Shown here: in pieces, positions 51,706 through 61,243 of the stretch
How positions within the stretch are numbered: position 1 is the stretch's first letter
Layout of the letters: every line of letters starts with the position of its first letter
Source of the DNA: Leptolyngbya sp. PCC 7375
GTDB lineage: Bacteria > Cyanobacteriota > Cyanobacteriia > Phormidesmidales > Phormidesmidaceae
Direction: 5' to 3'
Assembly (NCBI RefSeq): GCF_000316115.1
Contig: NZ_JH993797.1
Location: 7,847,961-7,911,960 of the forward strand
DNA length: 64,000 nucleotides
The notes under the pieces: generated by a model
The model's input: the letters and a program-made list of their open reading frames with translations, nothing else
Database searches by the model: none
What the model was told of the DNA's origin: nothing
Program-made: the position numbers and the translations under genes

Positions 51706-52977
51706 ATGAATGTTCTTTCCTCTAACTCTGATGATCACGCCCTTGACGGCCAATCGCTGCAACAGCTTGCCGCAGAAAATAAGCGATTGCGTGATTCACT
51801 AGCGCTCATCCAGAGCGAACGTGACAGTTTAGAGGCCTTAGCTAATATTGTGACCGAACATTCCACCGTGCTGGAAAATTCGCTCAATCAGCAAAAGCGG
51901 GAAATGCTGGGCTACATTGACCAGGTGAAAATTGTTACCTCAGCAGCGGCAGCAGTTCAACAAAATGTGTTTACCTCCCAACACTTAGAAAAAATTGCCC
52001 AGCGTGATGATGAGCTAGGTAATCTAGCCAAGGTATTTACAGAAACAGTTTTAGCCGTCAAACACCATGAACAAACATTGGTGGAGACTAACCAACATTT
52101 AGAACAACTGTTGCAGGCGTACAGTCGCTTTGTTCCTCAGGAACTGTTGCATTTTTTACAAAAAGAGAGCGTGATTGATCTACAGCTAGGGGATCACGTC
52201 AGCAAAGAAATGGCCATTTTGTTTTCCGATATTCGTGGCTTTACTACCCTGGCCGAGACCATGACACCCCAGGAAAACTTTAATTTTATCAATACCTATT
52301 TGGGATACGTTAGCCCAGAAATTGCTAATCACAACGGTCTGATTATGAAATACATGGGCGATGGCTTAATGGCTGTCTTCCCAGATGGGGTGGATGATGC
52401 GCTGCAGGCCTGCATTGCCCAGGCTCAACGATTGCGAGACTATAACCAACATCGCCGGGCCCATGGTCATGTCCCCCTAAGTGTAGGCATGGGTATTCAC
52501 GTGGGGCGCATGATGGTGGGCATTGTGGGTGAGAGCCATCGCATGCAGGGAGATGCCTTATCTGACAATGTGAACCTCACAGCCCGACTGGAGGGACTCA
52601 CCAAATACTATGGCGTTCAGTTGCTGGTTTCAGAAGATGTTCTGCAGAAGCTGACGGATTGCGATCGCTACCCAGTGCGCCTGATTGATCGCGCCATTGT
52701 CAAAGGTCGGCACACCCCCATCACTGTCTACGAAGTGCTGGATGCAGAAGAAAAGACCCTGCGAGCCCACAAGCTCAAAACCCTACCTCAATATTTAGAG
52801 GCTCTAAATTTTTATCAGCAGGGCCAGCTAACCAAAGCCCAGGCCTGTTTTGAACAGGTTTGCCAAGCGAACCCCACCGATAAGACGGTGCAACTTTATC
52901 TAGAGCGGTTGCAGCTGCTGCAAAAACAGGGGCTCCCCGATGACTGGCAAGGCATTTGGGAATTTACGCAGAAGTAG
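51706..52977 (+). CDS. class III adenylate/guanylate cyclase with coiled coil and TPR tail
   Basis: 423 residues from ATG 51706. A coiled coil with SLEALANIVTEHSTVLENSL (about 45-65) leads into the cyclase domain (about 165-340). Metal-binding Asp are in ILFSDIRGFT and YMGDGLMAVF, and the Lys of MKYMGDG with the Asp of LSDNVNLTARLE suggests an ATP-type pocket. A TPR-like helical pair follows (NFYQQGQLTKAQACFEQV). No membrane segment, so it makes cAMP (or cGMP) in response to a cytoplasmic partner such as the neighbouring coiled-coil sensors. HIP1 at 52661 is inside. Confidence 0.88.
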   Translation: MNVLSSNSDDHALDGQSLQQLAAENKRLRDSLALIQSERDSLEALANIVTEHSTVLENSLNQQKREMLGYIDQVKIVTSAAAAVQQNVFTSQHLEKIAQRDDELGNLAKVFTETVLAVKHHEQTLVETNQHLEQLLQAYSRFVPQELLHFLQKESVIDLQLGDHVSKEMAILFSDIRGFTTLAETMTPQENFNFINTYLGYVSPEIANHNGLIMKYMGDGLMAVFPDGVDDALQACIAQAQRLRDYNQHRRAHGHVPLSVGMGIHVGRMMVGIVGESHRMQGDALSDNVNLTARLEGLTKYYGVQLLVSEDVLQKLTDCDRYPVRLIDRAIVKGRHTPITVYEVLDAEEKTLRAHKLKTLPQYLEALNFYQQGQLTKAQACFEQVCQANPTDKTVQLYLERLQLLQKQGLPDDWQGIWEFTQK

Positions 52978-52990
52978 ATTCAGCCCACAC

Positions 52991-54445
52991 TTATACCAGC
53001 ACCATCCAAAACAGGAAGGTTAACATCAGGCTCATGGTCCCAATCAAATGGTCAAACTGCTCAGGTACACGGGGAAATTTGATCGATAGCTTTTGAAAAA
53101 TTAGCAAGTACGCTAGCCAACCAGCTGCAATGGTGATGAGGGGTTTGACAACATTTTTCAAGCTGTAAGCTTCATAGTAAAGGCCATTTGCCAACACCAA
53201 TCCGCCCAGCAATATTACCAGGGCTGACCAAAAACCTGCATTGGGGCTATTTTCGGATTTTTCCGAATTATGAACATGGGGCAAAAAGATAAACTTGGCA
53301 AATGAGATGGCTGTGCCTAAGGCTGCAATATTCATGCCGATCACTTGCCAGGGCACCAGATTCTTAGAAGTCAGTACTTTAGCGCCAAACCCTGCCAGTA
53401 AGGGAAAACCTGAGATGGAAAAACTGGCGATGGCTAACGCTACCCATATAGACGTGGGGATGGGGTTTTTCTTCAGTACCTTAATGTCGCGACTGGACAA
53501 CTTGCCCGTAATCAGGAAAAGGGCTGATTTTACCAAGCCATGGGTGAGGGCATAAAAGCCACCTACAGCTGGTGCCGCCAAGATAAACCCGAGCTGAGAA
53601 ACGGTATGAAATGCCAGGATACGCTTGGTATCTTTCGAAAATACAGCGTAGCCCACACCTAAAAGCGCGGTTGCCACACCAAAGAAACGAACGATAGTGT
53701 CAATCTCAGGCAACATGAGTGCAAACCGGACGAGGGGAAAGACACCGGTTTTGACCACGACGCCTGACAGCAGAGCGGATATGGGTGATTCCGATTCAGA
53801 GTGGGTGAGCGGTAGCCACAGCCCTGAAACAAAGATGCCGCCTTTGGTTAAAAGGCCGATAAAAATGAGGGCAATGGCTTCTGCTGAAGCGTTTGCCAAC
53901 CCAGTGAAGGCAAAGGAATTATTGGTTTGATAGACCAGCACAGCCCCGAGCAAGTAAAACAGCATGGCTGTATTACTGACAAATAGATAACGCAGCCCTA
54001 CCCAAATGGAACGGTCAGTGCGGGGGTAGGCGATCAACAAAAATCCGGCAATGCTGATGACTTCTAGGGCAACATAGACGCTAATTAAATCTGCGCTAAT
54101 AAAGACGGCGTTAACGCTGCCGTGCAAAATGATAGCTTGGGTGTAGAAGAAAGCGCCTTTGTTACTTTGCCAGCAGTAGAGAATGACCGCTGTGGTGACG
54201 ACGGCATTGGTAAGGATAAAGAAGCCGCTCAGACCATCAATAAGTAAGCTGACACCAAAGTTATCTAATAGTTGAAACGTTACCGGGTCCGGATTGAGCA
54301 CATGCCAGAACCCATAGCCGAATGAAACCAATGAAATGATAATGGCCAGAGCCCGATCTAATTTGGGTAGCAGGTAAATGCTGAAGCCTATAAATAAGGG
54401 CAGGGCAATCCAAATAAGGCTAAGGGTTTCATGGTTTACTATCAT
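52991..54445 (-). CDS. NuoM/MrpD-like proton-conducting membrane protein (orphan)
   Basis: 484 residues with about 14 helices. The antiporter core shows LFVSNTAMLFYLLG, LLTKGGIFVSGLWLPLTHSE, KTGVFPLVRF and FSKDTKRILAFHTVSQLGF, with the channel Lys and Glu residues of MrpD/NuoM. Its C terminus (RVPEQFDHLIGTMSLM) resembles cyanobacterial MrpD. No other Mrp or Ndh gene lies beside it. It probably joins a cation/proton antiporter or an NDH-1 variant encoded elsewhere. Confidence 0.8.
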   Translation of the reverse strand: MIVNHETLSLIWIALPLFIGFSIYLLPKLDRALAIIISLVSFGYGFWHVLNPDPVTFQLLDNFGVSLLIDGLSGFFILTNAVVTTAVILYCWQSNKGAFFYTQAIILHGSVNAVFISADLISVYVALEVISIAGFLLIAYPRTDRSIWVGLRYLFVSNTAMLFYLLGAVLVYQTNNSFAFTGLANASAEAIALIFIGLLTKGGIFVSGLWLPLTHSESESPISALLSGVVVKTGVFPLVRFALMLPEIDTIVRFFGVATALLGVGYAVFSKDTKRILAFHTVSQLGFILAAPAVGGFYALTHGLVKSALFLITGKLSSRDIKVLKKNPIPTSIWVALAIASFSISGFPLLAGFGAKVLTSKNLVPWQVIGMNIAALGTAISFAKFIFLPHVHNSEKSENSPNAGFWSALVILLGGLVLANGLYYEAYSLKNVVKPLITIAAGWLAYLLIFQKLSIKFPRVPEQFDHLIGTMSLMLTFLFWMVLV

Positions 54446-54479
54446 TTTTTCTTTTAAGGCATCCTATTGTAGGAATAGC

Positions 54480-54689
54480 ATGGGACGGACCAGCAAGGTG
54501 TATCGATGCAAAAAACTAGGCCTTTGCATCCTGTGGTTGATTTTGACTTATATGGCTTGCCAGTTATATACAGGGATACTCAATGCACATAACCCAGACT
54601 CTACCGCCTCTCAGGCACTATCAGCCATGACAAACGCATACAATAGGATTGTTCACGCAGGCTTTTTGGAAGCCTTTCAATCCGTCTAA
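54480..54689 (+). CDS. small one-helix hypothetical protein
   Basis: 69 residues from ATG 54480, preceded by AGGAA. One hydrophobic helix (LGLCILWLILTYMACQL) follows a basic start. The gene begins 34 nt from the antiporter gene start on the opposite strand. Coding status is uncertain. Confidence 0.3.
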   Translation: MGRTSKVYRCKKLGLCILWLILTYMACQLYTGILNAHNPDSTASQALSAMTNAYNRIVHAGFLEAFQSV

Positions 54690-54732
54690 AGCTTCCGCGT
54701 CCTCAAGGAATAAGAAGATAACAATGCCTACC

Positions 54733-54948
54733 CTATGTGCGATCGCGTCTGTGTGATATTTTTGGTAACAAATTGACAGGAGAAACAGGAACGGCTTTAT
54801 CAAAGAGGATTTTCATACCGTTGAGCAACACGGGAGACTTGGATTCATCGGCTGAGTCTAAGTCGGATTCAGTGAGGTCGTCGAGATCGTCTAAGGGATC
54901 GATATCCAAAGCTCGACCAAAAGGGTGAGGTGTCTGGGGCATCATCAT
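54733..54948 (-). CDS. small acidic hypothetical protein at the end of the right-hand operon
   Basis: 71 residues from one of three tandem ATG. The first half is highly acidic (IDPLDDLDDLTESDLDSADE), resembling the style of the large acidic protein at 57466. It is 184 nt downstream of the gene ending at 55133 and in the same direction. No family recognised. Confidence 0.4.
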   Translation of the reverse strand: MMMPQTPHPFGRALDIDPLDDLDDLTESDLDSADESKSPVLLNGMKILFDKAVPVSPVNLLPKISHRRDRT

Positions 54949-55132
54949 TACCTGACTAGTAGAGGTAGACAGCCAGTAGGCTGAGTTGCGCAGATTAGCA
55001 CCCCCCCAAGGGGAGAGTAGTCAATTTTTGATACCGACCCTCTGGGTGGCATTCGATCAGACGGGGATGCGCAGGCGAGCTGCCCGTACTGACACAAAAA
55101 TTCGGATACTCCCACGGAGGCGCTAATCTTGA

Positions 55133-57358
55133 TTACAAGTTGTGATACATACGCTTGTTGAATTTCGCCTCGCTCTTTCTAACCTCAACCACAACTATTG
55201 TTTTGTTTGCAGCCACATGCAATCTTGGCTTTAGATGCTTCCCAGCTGTGGTAGCACCTCCCTTCCTTTCGCCATCCCAATCTACACTATCGCCTAATGT
55301 CCTGACTCTGCGTGAAGAATCATACAAATCAATGAGATTGTCGCCTGAATCAGTCATCTGTATGTCATCTATCCAGTTGTCAAGATCCTGGTTATCGTTT
55401 ATCCCAGAATTTCTCAGCTGTTCATTAGTCGGGCCTCCCGGATATAAACTGACTAAGTCAGTTGCATTGCCTCGATCAACATTGTTGGAGATGATTTTTG
55501 TAACTTCCTGCTTGACTAAAAACCATGTAGCGAAAGAAAAGCGGACGTCGTCTAATGGCCCTTCTAAATCATCCTTTTCCAAGCCATCTTCGTCCACAGA
55601 GAAAGCTCCTTCAAGCTCCTTATTCAACGGGGTCATTAACTCATTACGCCTTGCTGTTTGCGCTGCTAGTGCTCCCAACACAGGTGCAGCGCCTGCAGCT
55701 GATGTAGCTGCATCATAGCCATTAACCACAAAGTTAGCAATATCTAAAAGCAATCCTCGCTCAGCTGCATTTAACCCCACTCTGGCAAGGACATCAACGC
55801 CACACTTGATTAGCGGTTGAACAAACTCTTTAGAATTGCCACCGTATGCTCGTGCAGCAAAGGCTTGGTATAAAGCATAGGTGAGGAGTCCAGCTACATG
55901 ATGGCGAGGATCATTGGGTCTTAACAAGTTTTGATAGGTATGCTTCCAGGCATCTACCGTTCGCCAGGCCGCATTATAGAATTTCAAATGTGACTTGCCA
56001 TGAATCATGGAGCGGATGAAAGCTGGTGCAAGATAAAATTGATCCAAAAACAGATCCACATTACACTGAACAAGCCGCGCTCCAGCTTTCTTCTTCGCTA
56101 ACCGCAGATTATTAAACATCACTGGATAGCCTGGGTCTTGCTGCCAGGCTAGATTCACCTGGTTTGAAACACCAGCTACAGGTACGCCAGCGTGGTACAA
56201 GGTTGTAATTTGTGGGCCTGGTGTGGGTATGGCTGCTGCCCAAGTTCCAGCAGTGTTGCCGTTGGCTGTTGCGAGAACAGTATTGTTAATGTAGTTTTTG
56301 AGTTGCCTTAAAAGGCCTCGCTCGTGGAAAGGAGCAGTGACGACTTCTATATGCGGATCGGCTCCACCTTTTCTCTCTTCCAACACGACCTGAATCACAG
56401 GTAAACGATCTGCAGCGTTAACCAGAGACAGTCCTTCATCAATTTTTGAAGCGAAGTGGGTTGTGCTGATTACGGGGTCTCCATACGTGTCATGATTCGT
56501 AACCCCTTTCACGCCATTTAAATAAAAATCTGCGCACTCCAACTCGAAACCAACTCCTTGAGTATGGCTCAGGTATCTTTCTAATTGAGTCTGCCTCTGA
56601 AGTAAAATCGGTAGAGCATTTAGGCGTACCATTGCATTGCGGAACTCAAGAGTTTTGCCAGCAACTTTATTAGGGGAGTCTGGATCAACTCGATAGCTAA
56701 CCTGCGTATATTTCCTGATATTAGGTCGAGTATTTGCGTCGTCGTATTCTATTTTTAGTTGTCCACCGTTAAGAAGGTTCTCCCATTTAAAGCTGACTAT
56801 AGTACCGTTAGTTTGCTTAATTTTACCGGAGCTACTATCGCCTGGAAGTGACATTATAACTCCATTCTTACCCACTAGCCTTTGAGCAATTTTGGCAGTA
56901 TCAATCTTGAGAGATTTACCAACAACGTTAGCATCTCCGTACTTGATCTTAGTTGTCTCAATTCTGTATTTGACTAGTGTGCCTTTTTTAATCAGCTTTT
57001 CCCTATCACCAGATATATTATCATCTTTGAACTTAACTGTTTTCAGGCCCATAAATTCGCCATTCTTTGGACTTTTGTGCTTGATTGCACCTACACCTTT
57101 GTCTGGACTATAACGGCTAATCTCTCCATGACCTGTTTGTAAAGATAGCTGACTAGAAATATTGTCTGATTGGTGGACTTTGAGATGAGATTGTCTCAGT
57201 TGAGTTCTTTCTAGCTCTTGTTGCACAGCCAGTAAGCGATTACCTGAAGTATTCTGTGTGGAAGAACCGCCATTATATGACTGTGAGTCCGCAATTTTTG
57301 GGGATGCTTGTTGCTTTGCTTTAGCAACAGTATTTTCTAAGTCAAAGAGGTCAGTCAT
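55133..57358 (-). CDS. protein with two cold-shock-like domains and a possible amidoligase-like core
   Basis: 741 residues, not exported. NRLLAVQQEL (residues 40-49) echoes the motif in the two preceding genes. Residues about 75-150 (GEISRYSPDKGVGAI, KKGTLVKYRI, YGDANVVGKSL) and about 165-250 resemble CSD/OB folds. After them, VGFELECADFYL and, later, HIEVVTAPFHERG and VQCNVDLFLDQF are arranged like the GxExE, ELV(T/S)xP and HxD/H motifs of amidoligase or gamma-glutamylcysteine ligase folds, but are divergent. The rest is helical (YALYQAFAARAYGG and on). The tentative fold suggests peptide-bond formation or binding; function unknown. Terminal gene, or nearly so, of the right-hand operon. Confidence 0.6.
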   Translation of the reverse strand: MTDLFDLENTVAKAKQQASPKIADSQSYNGGSSTQNTSGNRLLAVQQELERTQLRQSHLKVHQSDNISSQLSLQTGHGEISRYSPDKGVGAIKHKSPKNGEFMGLKTVKFKDDNISGDREKLIKKGTLVKYRIETTKIKYGDANVVGKSLKIDTAKIAQRLVGKNGVIMSLPGDSSSGKIKQTNGTIVSFKWENLLNGGQLKIEYDDANTRPNIRKYTQVSYRVDPDSPNKVAGKTLEFRNAMVRLNALPILLQRQTQLERYLSHTQGVGFELECADFYLNGVKGVTNHDTYGDPVISTTHFASKIDEGLSLVNAADRLPVIQVVLEERKGGADPHIEVVTAPFHERGLLRQLKNYINNTVLATANGNTAGTWAAAIPTPGPQITTLYHAGVPVAGVSNQVNLAWQQDPGYPVMFNNLRLAKKKAGARLVQCNVDLFLDQFYLAPAFIRSMIHGKSHLKFYNAAWRTVDAWKHTYQNLLRPNDPRHHVAGLLTYALYQAFAARAYGGNSKEFVQPLIKCGVDVLARVGLNAAERGLLLDIANFVVNGYDAATSAAGAAPVLGALAAQTARRNELMTPLNKELEGAFSVDEDGLEKDDLEGPLDDVRFSFATWFLVKQEVTKIISNNVDRGNATDLVSLYPGGPTNEQLRNSGINDNQDLDNWIDDIQMTDSGDNLIDLYDSSRRVRTLGDSVDWDGERKGGATTAGKHLKPRLHVAANKTIVVVEVRKSEAKFNKRMYHNL

Positions 57359-57465
57359 GATAATTTTTTCTCGTTTGGATATGGGTACTTGGATTAATTT
57401 TGTTAATCAAATTGCTTAGCTCAGCTAGTGTGCAATTGCGGCTAAAAACTTGAAACAGGAAATAT

Positions 57466-58758
57466 TCACTTCGTTTCCTCCGTTTCCCCATTCGAGGTTT
57501 TTTCGGGTAGTTCTGAAATAGTTTCCTGTGCTATCCTCGATTGAGATTCTGCGTTCGATGTCGTTTCATCCGGCTCAGGCATTGCCTTATGCATTTCAGG
57601 CGTGGTCTTTTGAAGTTCAGGTTCTCGCTCTTCCGTCATCACTCCATACATCTGTGCTAGATCCTCTTCTAACGCGGCCTCATCTAAGGCTAACGACGCA
57701 CTGACTGACTGAGCACTCGCCCCTTCCTCTAGTTGAGCTGATTGAGCCCTGGATTGGGCTCTTTTCTCGTTGTCTAGCAATTCATCAAACTCATCCATCA
57801 GAACTGATTGAGCTGTGGATTGTATGGTCTTCTCCTTGTTTAACAAGTCATCAAATTCATCAAAGCGCTGCTCCAGGGAGATACTGCCTAAATCAAATGA
57901 GTTGGCATAACTCATGTTGTGCCCCATGCGATCAAATACATCATGAGGTTTTTGTTCATCGTCAGATGTGTCCTCTTTACTTCTTGCCAGGGGCAATGAT
58001 GTGGAGTTCATCTGATTGTGAGGCATCTGTTGAGCCATTTGGGAAAACACATCGTGGGGATTATCCACTGCCTCTCTGATGTCGTCAGGAAGAGCTGATG
58101 TAGAATCTGTCGCAGCCGCAGTCGACATCTGTTGCTCATCTGGATTGGCGCTCACCATGCCACCACGATCTTTATTATAGGTTTTCTGACCAGTGATAAT
58201 CGCCTGCAGATCCGCCGCAAAATCGCTGTCACCCATTGCCTTGCTTGGTATTTCTTGCTCTAGTGCCGCATCCAGATCACTAAAATCTAAATCTTCTGCC
58301 AGTGTCTCCTCATCGAGATCAACGGCAGAAAATGCTTGCCCAACATGGGCACCGTTCTCGTCATCCTCATCAAAGGATTCTACTTCAAAGGCTTCGGCCT
58401 CGTCATAATCGTCCTCGTCGTAATCAAAGGCACTGGCTGCATAGTCGTCATCCCCATAGCCCTCGTCCTGATCATAGTCAAAGGCGCTGGCCTCATAGTC
58501 CTCGTCGTAGCCCTCGTCCTCATAGGCTGCGTTTGCCACGTAGGAATCACTCTCACTGTTGTAGGTCAGCTCGATGGGTTCATCCCAGTCAAATGACTGT
58601 GCCCTAACCCGTACTCGACGACGATATCGGGCTGTCACGGGGCGTGGTCCTCGTTTGGGTGAGCCTGGTCGGCGTTTACCCCGACGTTTTTTAGGTTTGC
58701 CCGGCTTACCTGGAGAGGTATATACTTTTCGTTCTAACTCCAGCAATCGATTTCTCAT
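57466..58758 (-). CDS. large acidic repeat protein with basic N terminus and NRLLELE motif
   Basis: 430 residues. It starts MRNRLLELERKV, then a Lys/Arg/Pro-rich stretch (to about 55), a Tyr/Asp/Glu-rich block (about 75-155, with units such as ASAFDYDEDDYDEAE), and a more ordinary half. In that half HDVFSQMAQQM and HDVFDRMGHNM are repeated, and FDLGSISLEQRFDEFDDLL is followed by an imperfect copy (MDEFDELLDNEKRAQS). No known fold; probably a flexible scaffold with two short binding repeats. It lies between the Arg/Pro-rich protein and the CSD-like protein in one direction. Confidence 0.6.
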   Translation of the reverse strand: MRNRLLELERKVYTSPGKPGKPKKRRGKRRPGSPKRGPRPVTARYRRRVRVRAQSFDWDEPIELTYNSESDSYVANAAYEDEGYDEDYEASAFDYDQDEGYGDDDYAASAFDYDEDDYDEAEAFEVESFDEDDENGAHVGQAFSAVDLDEETLAEDLDFSDLDAALEQEIPSKAMGDSDFAADLQAIITGQKTYNKDRGGMVSANPDEQQMSTAAATDSTSALPDDIREAVDNPHDVFSQMAQQMPHNQMNSTSLPLARSKEDTSDDEQKPHDVFDRMGHNMSYANSFDLGSISLEQRFDEFDDLLNKEKTIQSTAQSVLMDEFDELLDNEKRAQSRAQSAQLEEGASAQSVSASLALDEAALEEDLAQMYGVMTEEREPELQKTTPEMHKAMPEPDETTSNAESQSRIAQETISELPEKTSNGETEETK

Positions 58759-58818
58759 GGGACTAAGTGAGTAAAGAGAGAAGGGGAAAGGGTAGTAACT
58801 TATTTATTTACAAGTCCA

Positions 58819-60264
58819 CTAAGATGCATTTTGGTGCGGTGATGACCGCCCAGCTGCCGGAGATCGTTTTCGTTTATGGCGTTTGCGTTGTAGCTGGGCC
58901 ATATAGCTCACTAGTTGTGGCGGACAGGCAAGCTGATAGGTCAACAGCAACACGTTGTTACATAATCCTGTCGTATCAGTGGCTGATGTAACAGTAGTTA
59001 CACTTTTCTCGTGGGCCTGCTGCGAAACATCAGGAGAAGTTTTAGGAACAGTTGTAGACTTATTTTCAATCGGTTGAGGGGGTGACGGTGGTGTAACCTC
59101 GCTAACGGTATCGTTTGCGGTGACTACTGGCACTATATCAATCGTAGCTGCCGAAGCTGGGATATCGTCTTCGGACAAAACCTCTTCTGGTGGCATAGCC
59201 TCACATGGAGACTGATCTTGATTATCAGAGAATATCTCGATTACTTGGATCTCAATCGACGGAACATCCGACTGGGCAGGATGCTCATGGTCAGGAGCAA
59301 TCCCTGAGTAATTCTCTAATGGCAAATCACTGACGGAATTTTGCAGACTATCCTCTAATGCTATTGTCTCCCTTACAATAGACTGTTGGGTACTCTCGAC
59401 TTCCACAACCTCTTGTTGCACAACGTGATTCAACTCCACTGGTGAGGCATCAGCTTCTGTCGTAAAAACCTCGTCAATGGCCCAATTCATTGCGGATGAA
59501 CGACGTTTGTCAACCGGAGTTGTGGGTTCTGAAGTGGCAGCGGAGAGGCCTAGTCTTGCCTGGCGGATACTAGTGGCAAGGGATTTGTAGCTGGCTAGGG
59601 GAGCAGTCGGTTGTGGTTTTGGTGGTTGTTTGGTGGAGGGAGGGGAGGGGGGAGCAGACTTCGGCTGACGCTCAGCCCAAGGGGGAGCAGGCTTGAGTTG
59701 GCACGGTTCGGCTGAGTTCACCGTCGAAGCCTCAGCCCAAGGGGGAGATGTCTGTAGGGAGTTTAGAGTTTGTCGCCGATGTTTTTGAGCAATTGTTGTT
59801 GGAGTTGCTTCAAAGGTTTCGACAATGGTTGGGTTAATGGGAGTGGAAATAGTGGGAAGATCGGATTTTATTGTGTGGGTCTGGGAGGGAGTATAGTAAC
59901 GCTGACCAAGCTGGGCCGCCAGCTGGCGATAGGGACCAGCAGGTTGCTGAGTTTGTGGCTGCCGAGGTGTTTGTAACGCTGGGTTAGGGGCAGTTAGTTC
60001 TGGATAGTACCGAGGCTGGGGCTGTTTTAATCGGGACTGACGCCGTGCAGGGGGCTCACCCAGTCGTTGCGTCAGGGGCTTATAACCCATGGGGGAGGAC
60101 ACGTCCTGTCGTTGTGCGGGTGCCTGCAACAATTCTCTAGTCTGTCGTCGCCGTTGTCGCACTGGCGACCGCTGGCGCGACGGCCTGACCCGAGGCTGTT
60201 GGGGCCGAATGTGATTCTCCAAGGCTAACAGACGATTGTAGCTGGGTGGCATGTAGGCAGACAT
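58819..60264 (-). CDS. Arg/Pro/Gln-rich disordered protein with NRLLALE motif
   Basis: 481 residues. YNRLLALENHIRPQQPRVRP at the N terminus is followed by a long Pro/Arg/Gln-rich disordered region with recurring PPWAE, PAPPWAER and YKPLTQRLG, YRQLAAQLG, YKSLATSIR units. A Thr/Val/Ser-rich region and a Lys/Arg tail follow. The repeated Y-(K/R)-x-L-(A/T)-x-x-(L/I) units look like docking repeats. No enzymatic domain. Placement in the right-hand operon suggests a linker or scaffold. Confidence 0.55.
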   Translation of the reverse strand: MSAYMPPSYNRLLALENHIRPQQPRVRPSRQRSPVRQRRRQTRELLQAPAQRQDVSSPMGYKPLTQRLGEPPARRQSRLKQPQPRYYPELTAPNPALQTPRQPQTQQPAGPYRQLAAQLGQRYYTPSQTHTIKSDLPTISTPINPTIVETFEATPTTIAQKHRRQTLNSLQTSPPWAEASTVNSAEPCQLKPAPPWAERQPKSAPPSPPSTKQPPKPQPTAPLASYKSLATSIRQARLGLSAATSEPTTPVDKRRSSAMNWAIDEVFTTEADASPVELNHVVQQEVVEVESTQQSIVRETIALEDSLQNSVSDLPLENYSGIAPDHEHPAQSDVPSIEIQVIEIFSDNQDQSPCEAMPPEEVLSEDDIPASAATIDIVPVVTANDTVSEVTPPSPPQPIENKSTTVPKTSPDVSQQAHEKSVTTVTSATDTTGLCNNVLLLTYQLACPPQLVSYMAQLQRKRHKRKRSPAAGRSSPHQNAS

Positions 60265-60478
60265 GATGAGTTCAAAAGTGAAAATTCAAAGTTCAAAATT
60301 TAAGTAACAAGATTTTTATTTGGTATGTCGCGAACCCCTTGCAGGTCCTCTTTCCGGAAATAACGATGTTATCTCAGTTGGACCTACTGGGGTTTGGGGG
60401 CCTGGAGAACGCTTGCATGATAACCAATACTCCTGAATACGAAATTCATTTGAGGCTGATTTCTCCCCAAATCCATCC

Positions 60479-61243
60479 CTATGGCGGTTTCATCTGCGAT
60501 TCCAAATTCATCGTAAATACCGCATAGGGATCCAACGCCACTTTCAGCTGATTCCCTCCCTGACCTTGCAGATGATTTTGCTTAACTTTTAGCTTGAGCT
60601 GCTTATCACTGGCCGAGAGAATCTCCACCGGCTGATCATTAATCACCGCTGCCGGAAACTGATCCAACGACTGGGCGCTGGCCAGATTGCTGCCTTCTAA
60701 GGTTAAAACCGTCTCACCCTGGGATTTAGAGAGACTGGCCTTGGCCACACTGGGGGGCTTTTCCTGACGATGGGCTTTATTAATTAAGTTGGCTAAGCTG
60801 CCGTAGTCGAGTTTCTTTTCGGTGACTTTGCCCAGGTCCACATTGCGATCTTGGACTGTTCGACGCAGGTCTTCGGTAGATTTAATCCCCAGTTTTTTTA
60901 ACTCTTTGCGTTCAGTTTCGGGCAAGTCCACCTCATCGATAGAGGTTTCTCCCTGCTGGATTGGTGGCCGAGTGACTTCACGAATTTGGCTATCGCTGAT
61001 AGATCCCAACTGGAAAGAGATTTTAGAGGCCCCCTTTTCGCCGGGTTTGGCTGTGGTAAAACGCACATTATCGCCATCAAACTCTGGAAACAACTGCAGT
61101 TCCAGATTCATGTCTTGCACCATATAGGTCAACCGACGGTTTAACCCTTTGACCGACAGGGTATCTTGAGCCTTGTCTAACTCAAAGATCAAGGAGTCAA
61201 GAAACGATTCTAAATTCCAGGATTTGTTTCCTTGACTAGCCAT
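60479..61243 (-). CDS. protein with N-terminal alpha/beta domain and C-terminal IPT/TIG-like domain
   Basis: 254 residues from ATG 61243, with GGAGGAGC upstream; the gene overlaps the upstream one by 8 nt. The first 80 residues (LDSLIFELDKAQDTL, MNLELQLFPEF, PGEKGASKISFQLGS) form an apparently compact domain with faint resemblance to trypco2-type modules. The middle is helical, and the last 80 (GETVLTLEGSNLASAQSLD, PVEILSASDKQLKLKV) look like an IPT/TIG beta sandwich. No signal peptide. It may bind proteins or sugars in a complex with its operon partners. Confidence 0.6.
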   Translation of the reverse strand: MASQGNKSWNLESFLDSLIFELDKAQDTLSVKGLNRRLTYMVQDMNLELQLFPEFDGDNVRFTTAKPGEKGASKISFQLGSISDSQIREVTRPPIQQGETSIDEVDLPETERKELKKLGIKSTEDLRRTVQDRNVDLGKVTEKKLDYGSLANLINKAHRQEKPPSVAKASLSKSQGETVLTLEGSNLASAQSLDQFPAAVINDQPVEILSASDKQLKLKVKQNHLQGQGGNQLKVALDPYAVFTMNLESQMKPP

